Of a DNA stretch of 64,000 nucleotides, positions 24,909-36,600 are shown piece by piece. How positions within the stretch are numbered: the first letter of the stretch is position 1; every line of letters begins with the position of its first letter. The notes beneath the pieces were generated by a model that was given only the letters and a program-made list of their open reading frames with translations, ran no database searches and was not told where the DNA came from. A program made the position numbers and the translations under genes. Origin of the DNA: Argopecten irradians (taxonomy: Eukaryota; Mollusca; Bivalvia; Pectinida; Pectinidae); the NCBI RefSeq assembly GCF_041381155.1, contig NC_091134.1, positions 35,779,540-35,843,539 of the forward strand. Direction: 5' to 3'.

Positions 24909-25240
24909 AACAGTCGGGCAAGAATGGCTAAAGTCGGTAAAAATGGTGTGAATGTATCCAGTATAATTTCTTATGAAATGGAAAAATAAAATCTCTCGTC
25001 AAAATCTGTCTGCGTACGAAGAAATTAATTTAAAGTATGGATATTCTAAAACGTCCTCCCGGCTCACTATGTCCGTGGTTACATTTCCACGCAGCCTCGC
25101 TTTCAATGCTTTCAACTTTTCTTTGCTTTAATGGTCAGAACTGGGAAACTAAGCAGAACTTGACCGTCGTATTAATATGTGAGAACTTTTAGAAGGCCAA
25201 TGGACGCATTTAGACTGGTTTTCTTTGCCCGACTATTCAC
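24909..25240. mobile_element. TIR element with 12-bp flanking direct repeat
   Basis: The ends AGTCGGGCAA and TTGCCCGACT are inverted copies, with further partial matches outside them. Exact direct repeats TTTAAATATATG flank the element at 24897-24908 and 25241-25252. A duplication this long suggests a Mutator-like mechanism (9-11 bases is usual) with chance extension. About 332 bases, no transposase. Confidence 0.6.
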
Positions 25241-25252
25241 TTTAAATATATG

Positions 25253-26685
25253 TACATTGTAGATACATGTCATTTAAAAAGATCAAGAACAAACATGATT
25301 CTGAAGAAGAAGGGAATAATGTTGATATATGAAATATGTATTTACATGTATCTATAAGACAATTGCCTTACTCGAACCAACCATCCTCACTTCATAACAA
25401 ACATTGCAAAATAACATGGAAGATAATAAGAAAGAAACAATGATACAAAGTTTTGAAGGAATTGTAAAATTTTGTTCAGATGTTTATCAAAAGTTGCACA
25501 TTGAGCGCGGACATATAATTTACCCACTGTCCCTCATTTAACATATTATTTACAGGGTATTTATCAAATCAACAGTGATATGCAGTACACGATAACCGAC
25601 AAACTGACAATCATAATTAGCATTTCATTAAAAAAATACACTATTATAGACGAATTACCTGAAATGCCATCTCATTGGTCATGTTCAATTTAATATTGAC
25701 CAATAAAATACTGTGTAGTAGCATACGTAGCTATTCGTGTGTCAGATGTCATGTCAGGTGTCAAGAAACTTGTAGCTGGTTTCAGTTGACATCATCAATT
25801 TCACAATTCTCCATGAGGATTATGTACAGAGAGATAGCAAAGGTCTCAAGAGCTTGGCATTACATAGGATGTCATTTGATCTTCTTGATTCATGTTGAGA
25901 ATAAGAATCTAATTTACATGAAAATGAAATTGACTTGGAAATGGATATGTTGACTGCACAGCAGTTTTTAACATTACAAAGTAGATAATAAAAATGTCGT
26001 TAAAAATTGGTCCAAGATAACTAAATCACTGCAAAAAAAATGAAATGTTCTATTTCAAGTAATAGTGACATTGACCTTTCACGTGAAAAAACCAAAGAAA
26101 ATTATAAACTTGGGTACTTGAAGGCTGTCACAGAAATACATATGCCTATAATAAATTACCTGTTTTATATTAACCTAACAAAAAACTTTCTGTTTTCGAA
26201 TACCATCAGTGGACGTACACGGCGTAACTCCCTATACACTGACCCCTGGATTAACGCCATTCAACGACGAACCAATTGTTAAAAAATGTATATTTGGGCC
26301 TATACGAATTGCACAACAAAACTACGTATGATTACCGTGTAGTAATGAACATCACATCATTATTATTTAGTCCATTAATCTACACTATATTTCTTGCCAA
26401 ATTTCCGTGGGACCGATGTCTTTGATTTTCTCTGAAACTGAAAAGAGCCGAAGTATATATATACATGTACGTTTAAAGTACATATTATTACAATTTGTCT
26501 ACATACAATAAAATAAGAGTACACGAATATGATTTGTGTCCTTCTAAAAACTGAGAAGTTTTCTTTCTTCAATGATGGTATATTTCAAATTACAATTTTT
26601 CAAATATATTTAAAACACATTTTGTGATGTCATCCATTGTCTTTCTAGTACAATATCTAAGATAAACCACAAACCTCACCTGGTG
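25253..26685. other. Intergenic stretch without recognised gene
   Basis: Open frames here are short, lack family resemblance, splice context or codon structure, and I consider them chance. AT-rich simple stretches are the only structure seen. Confidence 0.4.
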
Positions 26686-26687
26686 CT

Positions 26688-26800
26688 GTCCAATATGTTA
26701 CCTTTAACTGTTCATTATTTACCTGTAGCTGTCCAATAAAATCGAACTTATTGGACAGATACAGGTTAATAATGGACTGTCAAAGGTAAAATATTGGAAA
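26688..26800. repeat. Imperfect hairpin of about 110 bases
   Basis: The left arm has TTACCTTT, CATTATT, ACCTGTA and CTGTCCAATAA; the right arm carries the same blocks inverted, TTATTGGACAG, TACAGGT, AATAATG and AAAGGTAA, around an 8-base loop at about 26741. CCAATAT and ATATTGG close the outer ends. Mismatches are spaced through the stem. Probably a foldback element; a pre-miRNA-like RNA is possible but not shown. Confidence 0.55.
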
Positions 26801-27244
26801 GATTTCACTGTATACCAAATGCATTTATTATTTAGATAAATGAGGTTTATGCGAGGACTTTCAAGTCGTAGAAGCGCAAAATATCTGGATATATGACAGG
26901 AGCCGATAACACTAAAAAGATAATAATTACGCTATAGACGTTATAGTCTGGTTCCTCTAGATCTGTTTCATCATGGTCCTCCGATAAAGTATTAAACGGG
27001 AATTTCAGCACTCTGTCAACGGAAGAATCTCGCTTAGGTTGACGCCCGTTGAAAATTTCGCTTGAAATGTCTTTACCAGTCTTTGGGGTCGACGATGGTC
27101 AGCTTTCGACGGACTCTGTGGGTTTCTGTCCCGTTGTCTAAAATAATGAGAGCTACTATTGTTTCATATGTATCCTATAAGCTTTTATGTCAACTTTAGC
27201 TCAAACTACTATGGCATTGAAGAAACAGTATTATAAGACTCTGT

Positions 27245-27410
27245 CACATATGGATATGAAGGATAGGAATTTTCTACCATCGGGATCACAAAATGTTGGG
27301 AAAAACCTCGGCAAGCCTCGGGTTTTACAATATTTTCTTACCCTTAGGTACAGTATCCCTTTCCTTTGTATCAACATATGGAAGATTATTTTCTCTTAAA
27401 CCTCGTCGCA
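27245..27410. repeat. GGATATTCTACC repeat, copy 2
   Basis: Carries GGATAGGAATTTTCTACCAT, CACAAAATGTTG, GGGTTTTACAATATTTTCTTACCC and ATTATTTTCTCTTAAACCTC, a diverged version of the blocks at 23800-23945. Non-coding. Confidence 0.45.
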
Positions 27411-28561
27411 AGATACTGGTGATACTTTGCGCAAAACGTAACTAACATTTCAGAATGCAATCGTGTTGTGTAAGCCGTACTATGAAATATGAAGTATTAT
27501 ATACCAAAATAAAGGACAAGATTCATAGATTGCATATATAAGGTCATATGACACATATTTTGCTCATATTAATGAATAAATGACAGATGTTTGTCGTCAT
27601 AAGGTCATTTTCGTCTTGTCCCACGTTACATCGCATTTGCAATCAAACAGAGGAACCCTTATTTTGGCGCCAATAACAGTAATATTGCAACCAACGGAAG
27701 TACATCACGTCAGCATTATGACGTAAAAACCGTTTATGATTCTTTAGTTATTTTGCGGGCGAAACAGAAAAGAAATCACAAAGAGAAAGCGTGTCCCATG
27801 GTACAACTAAGAATACCCCATCTTGTTTATCAATGCTGGAATGTATTTAAATGATGGCGTAAGTATAAAATAATCATTCAGGAGAAAGTACATGTTAAAA
27901 AGAATTGTTTGAGATAAAAATTATACAAAAATATAAAGCGGCATATATATACCATTGAATTTGCCGTGTCCAAAGCAAATGTCCCAAGCGCGAGTTTGTC
28001 TTTACTTTATCAGCGCCGTAACGTTTAAGAACATTTTATAATACAATACTTCGTTTTTGATGTATGCGCAATTCCAATATAAAAGTACAAGATGCGCTTT
28101 TCATTTTGATATATAATATGACCCATGTCAACTTTAAATTACTAAATATATGACTATCACCGCATGTTACATAGAAATGTCCCACGATCATTTTGCGTCT
28201 TAATAGTGTATTTCCATGACGTCGTTAAATACAACGGAACTCTGGCGTTGAAAAGCGCATGTATAGATAAGGCCTAAGTTTATATTGTGAAGTTGTTTTC
28301 AATATGCTACCCTATTATCCGTTGACCACTACTCAAATCATCCAAACAGTAACAGTAGAATGTATAGACCTACACGCCTTGTCCGCCAATCAATACATTT
28401 ACAATCGTGTAAACTTACATGTACAACTGTCGGAAGAATCCCGGGGCCCCTCCTACCGGTACCCGTTAGCTGACTTTGCTAACTGAAATCAATGATAAGC
28501 TCTACCAAAATGAAAAGATCAACAGGTGCGCTTTCCTCTATGAATGCTATTTTTTCGTCCG

Positions 28562-30812
28562 TGGGCGGGAAAATATTGCGAAAATGAAGTGTGGAAAGAA
28601 ATTAGCCACAAAGTTAAACTTGCCAATTCGAAGGCTCAGCAAAGGAGCTAGGTTACGCACCAACATCCTTAAGATCGAAAGTTCGTGTTGGAACTTCACA
28701 TGTCGAAAAGACCCGGAAAGATGCTTTATCAGAAGAAGATAAACGTCTTATTTATGAGTTTTGGAAGCCACCAGGAATCTCAAGACCAACTGGGAATAAA
28801 TCAGATGTGAAAAAGGAAAGGATCGGACCAAAGACATACCTCGGCCACAATGTGTACATTTTGGAAAAGACACAGACCGAGGTATTAATTGACTTTAAGG
28901 TCAGCATCCTCACATCAAAGTGTCACAGCGATCATTTGAATGTTGCAAACCTTTCTTTGTGAGACAAGTAAGACCTAAAGATCGTCACACGTGCTGCTGC
29001 AGATACCATGTGGAAATAAAAACTGCGTTCAAATCTTGTATGGATTTTCGGAGAAAGGTTATGCGCGAAACAGACACGGACAATCTGGAAAATATACCCA
29101 TATACGAGCATATCAGTGACGCAGTGAAAGATTCACTTTGTGAAGAAGAAAAAGACCAAACCAATACGAATCTGATATGCTTAAAACGAAATTGTCAAAG
29201 CTGCGGTGTAGATAAGATAAAACTTCTTCCGGAAGAAACAGACCGATCTAAAAACGCACCAAACGTTATGTGGGGAAAATTTGAGAAGGTAGATGTAAAA
29301 ATCAAAGGTAACAAAACTGTCAAAAAACTCATGTTGGTCAAACAAAATACTAAACCGTGGATCATGTTTACCCATTTTCTCAACCTTATGAAATCATTTC
29401 CTTTGCACCAACACAGAGCTTCCTGGCAACAGGACCAATTGAAAAAATTAGTCACAAACTTGCCCGTTGGACATTGTGTATGCGTACACGATTTTTCCGA
29501 AAACTACAAATGTACCGAAAACCATGAACTTCAAAGTAGCTATTTTCAAAGACATGAAGTGTCAATTCATGTTTCAATTGTCTACCGCCATGCTGTCTTG
29601 GAGTACGATGGCGTATCAAGCACAGAGGAAAATCCCGAAATAATTACGGAACATTTCTTTGTTATCAGTTCAGATCAACAACATGACCAGTATTTTGTAC
29701 ACCATGTTCGGACAGAGATCGCCAACTACCTGAAAGAAATAGTTTGCCAAGTGAGCTCTATGCACGAATTCACGGACGGGTGTGCTTCTCAGTACAAAAG
29801 CTGACATTGCTTTGGGGACCTCAGCAACTCCTGTGCGGATTATGGGTACTCTCTCTTCACTAGGAATTTTGTTTTGAAACTTCACATGAAAAAAGTAAGT
29901 TCTTATCATAAGAAAAATGTCCTTTAGAGAGAGCATTGAAAGTGTGTTTTTAATATTTTGTCAATATATGTATAAAATGTGTATATATATCTATCTATAT
30001 TTATTGGTATATGCACCATGAGGAAACCAACAAGTTGATTCGAAACATGTGCTAAAGTAAAGATATTTGTTTCAGGTCCACAGGATGCTGCTGGTGGGCT
30101 CCTTAAAAGATCTGCGGACAACGCTGTATTATGAGGTCGTACACTTATCCAAACTGCAATAGATATATACGTGTATGCCGCATGCAATCTCGTACACACG
30201 AAGTCTATATGTAAACGTCGGATTTTCAAATATATCGAAACTATTCTAAGAACCCGTGAACTATCTTACAAACAATTACACAATATTAGGGCTATACATC
30301 TAGTCCGAGTCAATGATACTGGTATGGTTACAAGAGGACTCTCCTGCTTTTCATGTGATAACTGTGTGTTAGGCCTGTATGATGAATGTGAAAACACCGC
30401 AAAGGTTGGCTCTGATGTCCGTGTTGAAATGAAAAGGGATTTTGTTTTAACAAATGAAGATGAGCATGTGGATGAAACCCAGCAGCCGATCAAATCACTC
30501 GTGTCAGTGGACCAAGTGATAGCAGTTATCGCCGACGACGCAAATCACGACTATTACCTACTTAAAGTGAAACAAGATCTACGCGTTCTCGATACAGAGA
30601 CCACGGACGCATGGGGCGCTACTCTGTCATCCGGAATAGAAGTGTTTTCTGGTCTTTACTACAACCCATTCCCGTCAAATCCGCTCCGCTACAGACTTAT
30701 ACTTATAAAAATAAAGACCGCTATTGTCCCCGCTAACTCTCTTATCTACGTGTTTACGGAATTAAGGGGGTTGAAACACTATCGGTTCCAGAGGAAGTAC
30801 ATAAAGACATAA
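28562..30812 (+). pseudogene. Broken member of an unnamed multicopy protein family (possible RNase H-like transposase)
   Basis: Three frames on the plus strand read as one protein. About 28660-28905: SEEDKRLIYEFWKPPGISRP, TGNKSDVKK, GPKTYLGHNVYILEKTQTEV. From 28908: HIKVSQRSFECCKPFFVRQ, HTCCCRYHVEIKTAFKSCMD, CVHDFSENYKCTENHELQS, HEVSIHVSIVYRHAVLE, FTDGCASQYKS, CFGDLSNSCADYGYSLFTRN. After a probable intron (29895-30076): GPQDAAGGLLKRSADNAVL, then GRTLIQTAIDIYVYAACN and a C-rich LSCFSCDNC segment, ending at 30812. I recall this set of motifs from many copies in invertebrate genomes; Asp in HDFSENY and FTDGC would suit a DDE-type fold, which is inference. It is broken by a one-base frame slip near 28900 and TGA codons at 29802 and 30133, both where the family seems to have Arg. 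The reading frames are otherwise open over about 200-290 codons, so decay is young. Confidence 0.62.
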
Positions 30813-31419
30813 TACAGTGTGTAGAAAAAAGTGTAAACTATTTGTGAAGAAATATGATATGCGTTGGCTACAACGTGTTAATTCAATATATTAATGCTTA
30901 ACGTGTACCATTGTGAATATGAAAACAATACACGTACTAAGTTTGACGTCAGGGGTCTAACGTTTTACAACAACATGGTCATGTGATATGATTATATATG
31001 AACGACAACACACTAAACCAAATATCAATATTAAGGTAAATACATACTTTAGCGAAATAAACTATATGATATATATGTAAAATATGAAAAGGGTATAGCG
31101 ATTCTCTTCCTATTATGACATTAGAATCTCCCTAACATCATATTGAATGCAGATAATATGAAACGAGTCCATGATTCAAACGATATACAATGATAGCCAG
31201 AAACGGATCTGCATGTTAAAATGTATTTGAGGTTAAAGATAGATTTCTGGAGATTAAATACATATATTACTTTTGTGTTTATGTGTCACAATTTGTTTTT
31301 GATGATATCTTAGACTCAAAGCGTTTATCCGTAATTGGCGAAGTTTGACGTCATGTCAGTGTAACGTTAAGTATCGCCAGTATCTTGCGACATTATAACA
31401 TTTTTACAATAATGATAGA

Positions 31420-31770
31420 CCTATTTTTGAATGCCATTTTGAAATAAGCTCAAAGAAAATTGACCAATCGACACGCTTCCTGTGTCCAAACTGTTGGGAG
31501 TCTACTGAGCTCACAGAGGCACACATCGAAAACCTGCCGAAGGATTTTGTGTTACAGGGCATCATTTCGAAATTCAGTCTATGAAACTGAGAAAGGACCA
31601 GAATGATGTCGAAGTGACAACCTGTTCCATTCACAACAAAGCTAAGATGGTATACTGCTATACATGTGAAGAGGCCATGTGTATTGACTGCTTCCCAATA
31701 CGAAGCCACGAAAACCACAACATCGTCCAATTTAGGATACGATCAAGCTGTATCAGGCAGGTGTTAAAAT
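31420..31770 (+). pseudogene. Truncated TRIM relic: end of RING plus B-box
   Basis: One frame reads RFLCPNCWESTELTEAHIEN and LPKDFVLQGIISKF (the last RING Cys pair and the linker), stopping at 31581; a neighbouring frame continues with CSIHNKAKMVYCYTCEEAM and CIDCFPIRSHENHNIVQF, a complete B-box 2. The first six RING ligands are absent or unrecognisable, and the two parts are out of frame by one base. The B-box resembles the minus-strand TRIM gene at 38991-39417 (CEEAMC, R.HENH.IV), so this is probably a partial inverted duplicate. A possible exon at 31869-31957 (after TTATCAG) ends in a stop but has no clear link. Confidence 0.6.
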
Positions 31771-32584
31771 AAAGAAATTTATCTCTGTAAATGGTACTTC
31801 TACTACCAGTTATATTCAATCTTCTGCTTAAAGATGTACCTCAGAAAATATATTTTTTATCTTATCAGATATCTCAATCGGCATTTCCGGACAACTATGA
31901 AGAAGGGCCTTCGGTCTCGTTATCACAGTACGAAATAGCTCCTGAAATTAAAGTTTGAAATACTTCACAATTTAACCACGGAGATGGTTCATATATATAC
32001 TGACAATATTTTTTGTAGGAAGAAGTACAACAGTTGCTGTTGCCTAGAGTTACAGGATTCTTGTAAAGAAATGAAGAAAAAACCATTGTATGTTATCCAT
32101 CGCGATGAGAAAATGTTATAGGTTAAACAGCTTCTGAAATATCAACATTATGCTTTTTGTCAGAATTGTTATGATTGCATAATAAAAAAATTACCTAGAT
32201 CGCCAGACTTTTTCAATTGCCGTATCAAAACCGATAAGGTGTTCTCTATTAATAGTAGATATGATATTGTCATTTTACTATATACTCACACAATTTAATA
32301 TCATGTATTGCAGTCAATATAAATACAAAAGCCTATATACGCCCACTCCATATGGTTACATGCAATTCTATTTTGTAACAATGATATGAATACATATTAG
32401 ACACATTAGAATTTCCTTATCCATTACATCCACATTTGAAAGATTCTTACAATCTCTGCCCGGAATAAAATTTGTACTTGTAACATACGGAAACTTCCGC
32501 ATGTTTTGTCAAGAAGTAAAAATGACGTAAGAATTCTTGAAGTTAAACTTTAAAATTTATTAACAGTAACTTTGACTTGACAAA

Positions 32585-32682
32585 GGGCTATTCTGGAGTG
32601 TCCAAAATGTAGCCGTTGTGTTCCGTACAAAGTCGGAGACCTAACTGACTTACGAATGAAATATATCATGCTTAAATAATGT
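32585..32682 (+). pseudogene. RING-finger relic
   Basis: A short frame reads RAILECPKCSRCVPYKVGDL and TDLRMKYIMLK before a TAA at 32680. This resembles the end of a TRIM RING (hydrophobic-x-CPxCxxxV) with the following linker. No first half of the RING and no B-box are nearby. A third piece of TRIM-like sequence within 8 kb supports local duplication and decay, but the call rests on about 30 residues. Confidence 0.33.
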
Positions 32683-33138
32683 ACAGACAATAAAATTTCA
32701 TAATTATGATTGACAGATATCGCTCATTGGCAGATTGATTAGCCGTTGTCAGATCGAGTCCTTAAGGCAATTAGAATGACCGTGACAATAATCCGGTTAC
32801 GTAACAGAATGGAAAATAAAATCTTTCATAACAGGTATCGAAGTAAATTGCCAGAGGATATACACAGTTATCACGCATACGGGTTTTTATCTCAAATATC
32901 ACAAACGATATATGTAGAGTAAATATAATCAAGAATATAATCAAGCCTTAGGAATGTCATAGTATACACAATAGCAGAGATTTAAATAGTATTACATTTA
33001 AATCTCTGACGATAGTAAACTGATAATTGATGTTAAAATCCAGCAACTATTAACACAAGTTCAAAGCACTTTAAAATTTATCACAAAATTCTTTCTGATA
33101 CTTGCTTTCACACATATTTGTAAAGAGCAATTACGTAC

Positions 33139-33622
33139 TATTATTTAATATATCTCCAGGAAAGTCAGGTAGTCAGTACTACATATACATCGTCACCAAT
33201 ACTATCGGGAAGACATTCTGTTTTAATATATCTCCAGGAAAGTCAGGTAGTCAGTACTACATATACATCGTCACCAATACTATCGGGAAGGCATTCTGTT
33301 TTAATATATCTCCAGGAAAGTCAGGTAGTCAGTACTACATATACATCGTCACCAATGCTATCGGGAAGGCATTCTGTTTTAATATATCTCCAGGAAAGTC
33401 AGGTAGTCAGTACTACATATACATCGTCACCAATACTATCGGGAAGACATTCTGTTTTAATATATCTCCAGGAAAGTCAGGTAGTCAGTACTACATATAC
33501 ATCGTCACCAATACTATCGGGAAGGCATTCTGTTTTAATATATCTCCAGGAAAGTCAGGTAGTCAGTACTACATATACATCGTCACCAATACTATCGGGA
33601 AGACATTCTGTATTAATATATA
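33139..33622. repeat. 78-bp minisatellite, six copies
   Basis: Six copies start at 33147, 33225, 33303, 33381, 33459 and 33537 (AATATATCTCCAGGAAAGTC..), with a degenerate seventh start at 33615. Copies differ at single sites (GAAGACATTC versus GAAGGCATTC; CAATACTATC versus CAATGCTATC). As 78 is divisible by three, a 26-residue repeat stays open on the plus strand, but there is no start context, splice signal or family match, so it is treated as a minisatellite. It begins within 20 bases of the stop codon of the minus-strand TRIM gene. Confidence 0.9.
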
Positions 33623-33638
33623 CCTAGAAACTGTTTAT

Positions 33639-36600
33639 TCAATTATCAAACATTTCGTAAATATCTTGTGCGTTAGACGTACTGCTATGGTCCATGTCAG
33701 ATACGACACTAATCGTTGATGTAGCACTTTGCGCTTCGTCCCTTCTCTTGTGGTCTTTCCTTGAACTCTTCTTAGATTTTGTACCAGTCTGAAAGCATTT
33801 GATGAAATCAGGTCATCAAGGGTCAACACTTTTATCATCTTAATCTGGATAAAGTAAATTTACATACACAACCTATAAGATCTATAAGAAGGCGACCAAT
33901 TAAGACAACGTCTTTGGTTATACTAGTGTCTGAAAGAACTATTAAACTTTCATTTTTTACAACAGGTTCACTTCAATGTGTTTGAGAATTATATACAATA
34001 AGAATTCAATTTTATTTGTAACATGCATTTTCATAAGCTTAAAATTTACTTTATCAGCTCTTAAAGGACAAAATGGCGTTGCCATGTATAATGTCACTTC
34101 TGATTGGTTGATATCACGTCCCAACATGAATTTTGAATATATTATCTTTAATAAATTGAATTTTAAGGATTTCTTTGAATATATAACACAAAAATCTTAA
34201 TGTACTCTCATCATAAACCACTTCACGGTTTATTTAGAACGCACTCACTTATTTAGACCTACCTGATATGATACAACCGGTGTGTCCAAATTGTAACGAT
34301 TATCCCGATTGTCGTAATATCTCAATCCATCGTGATAAGAACTTTGGCTGCTTTGCCTTCCACTGTAACTTTCTCTTGAACTCTTTCTCTCATACCCATC
34401 AACTGGGCACATTAGCCTCACTCTCTTCAGCTTCGGCTTCTTTTCTGTATACTGACATAAAGAAATGAATATCAGTATTAAAATGACTGTTATCATATTT
34501 AGTTGCCTGCATTGAAAAGCCAGTCTTGTTATTGATATATTTTGTGTGTTTTAGACCTCTACTTTACCGGTATACATAAGTACATGAGCATAAAGGCCAA
34601 TATCATCGATACCATAGGGATAACTTTCACTATCGTTATAGCCATCCCTGGACTACCTCATAATAAAGCTGAGAGCAGTTTTGAAGAAAAACCAATTACA
34701 TGCCTGCAGATTTATATTTCCTTTCAAGGCTATAGGGTAGCAACGCCCAACTATAAATCAACATAACGTACCGTCAATCGATTTTTTGATGTACATTGAA
34801 GGAAAAAACTACATGATCATTTGTTGCCAAACATAGAGCCTTCAGTTTTGCTATGAAATATCCCAGTGGTGGACATAACGACAATAACAGTAACCCATGG
34901 ACTGTCGAGGATGACAATCGAGATAAAGAGATTACAAAAGTTACTTACCACAGGATTTTGTGACATCCAGGTGCTGTTCAAATTACCGTCAGAATGCCAT
35001 TCATCAGCATGATTATCTGACGGTAAATACTTCTTTGTTGTTTCCTGACATTTAAGATTGGGTTCTGTAAACATCATATATCCAAATGACAAAAAATATA
35101 TAAAGCACCTATTTGAAGAATTGATCTTTAATTTGTTTAGCAATCGGTTGTCAATCTATACAGAATGTCGGGTGTATTAATTAAAGCTGTACATAGCGTA
35201 AATGGTAATATTAATATAGTGATGATTCAGGATAGTTTACAAAATTTAATCTTCTTTTTATGTTTTTTAATTATAAACGTTGACAGTGATACCTACCTAT
35301 CGTCATTTTGTTGATCTCAGATTTAATCTTCTTCAGTTCACCTGTTAATTCCAACATTTGTTTGAAAAGTCTTGAGTCTTTCTCCTCACAAATCAGTCGT
35401 GTATTGTCTACTTTCATTTCAAGTTCTTCTTGCGTCGCCTTCGTACATCTGTGACAGTAGAATCCATATAATTAAGAAAGTTAAATGTGCTGCCGAGAAG
35501 GGAAATATCTTGCAAAGAGCTTTATGGCATTGTTTCATATTATCTATTCCATAACTATGCATGTTTTACGATACAAAATCCATGTGATAAATTCCATTGC
35601 AGTTGGTTATCATTTATGTTTTCACACTCCAGTGTGCAAACACCTACGGCGCCTCTGATTGGTCAGTTCTAAGATCCCTTGATTCCGATTGACTCTCAAC
35701 TTCGGGCTACTTTTCATGGCGCATTTTCTTTTAGGAGTGTACTTACTGTATAACAGGTAGTTGCTTATCCAAAGTATTAAACAATAGACTATTGGCTCTC
35801 TATTTACATAATGTAGGCACTATATTTCATGGCGGAAAGATATCACTACACATTGTATGGTGGTAAGTTTCAATGAATGAATACGAGAAAATGGTCATCA
35901 CAGTATAAATATAGAGTTAAAGCTCTTTTCAAAAATTGAAAATTAACTAACTCGAGTTTGATAAACATGATAAACAACAGTCACGCGTTAGGGAACCTCT
36001 ATGTTCAAATCTATCTACTAGATATACATTTAACCCATATTGATCTTGGCTTTCATACAGTTATATTTACATTTTTACACTGCAGTCCCACTATGTAACC
36101 TTATCAAGGGCAGATGGCTGTTCAAATGTCTGTTTCATGTTTGACGATAACGAATGATTAATTCATTATGCATGCAAAATCCCTCTTGATTTCATCTTCA
36201 AATTGTAACCAAATGAGCGCGCTTTATGCAATTTGCCTTTGTCCAGTTGGCATTCATTTTGGCTATGAATGCCAACTGAAAGACGTTCAATGCTTAAATA
36301 CATTGTTAAAGTATTATAACATTTCATACTTGAAACCTTTTTTTACATTTATGTATGTTTTATTTATGATTATATTTGAAACTATATTTTAAACTTTTGG
36401 AACATTGCTAGGTACTCCATACAGATACTGAAGAGTCATTTTCAAAAGTAATGTGAGGATTTTCAACAATGTTTATTCCCCATAAGTTTTTGCTTTTTTT
36501 AAATGCAGAAACATGGATTAGCCCTGCCAAAGTTAGTTTCAATTCAATAAAAAAATATTGTATAGTGAACGAATTTAGTAATCAAATCAGTTTACTATCA

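Noticed and set aside
33139-33622. Possible CRISPR array
   Set aside because: The repeats are head to tail with no unique spacers, and the genome is eukaryotic.
33102-33719. A 205-codon open frame with 26-residue repeats
   Set aside because: It is a direct reading of the 78-base minisatellite, is open in more than one frame, and has no start context, splice partner or family match.
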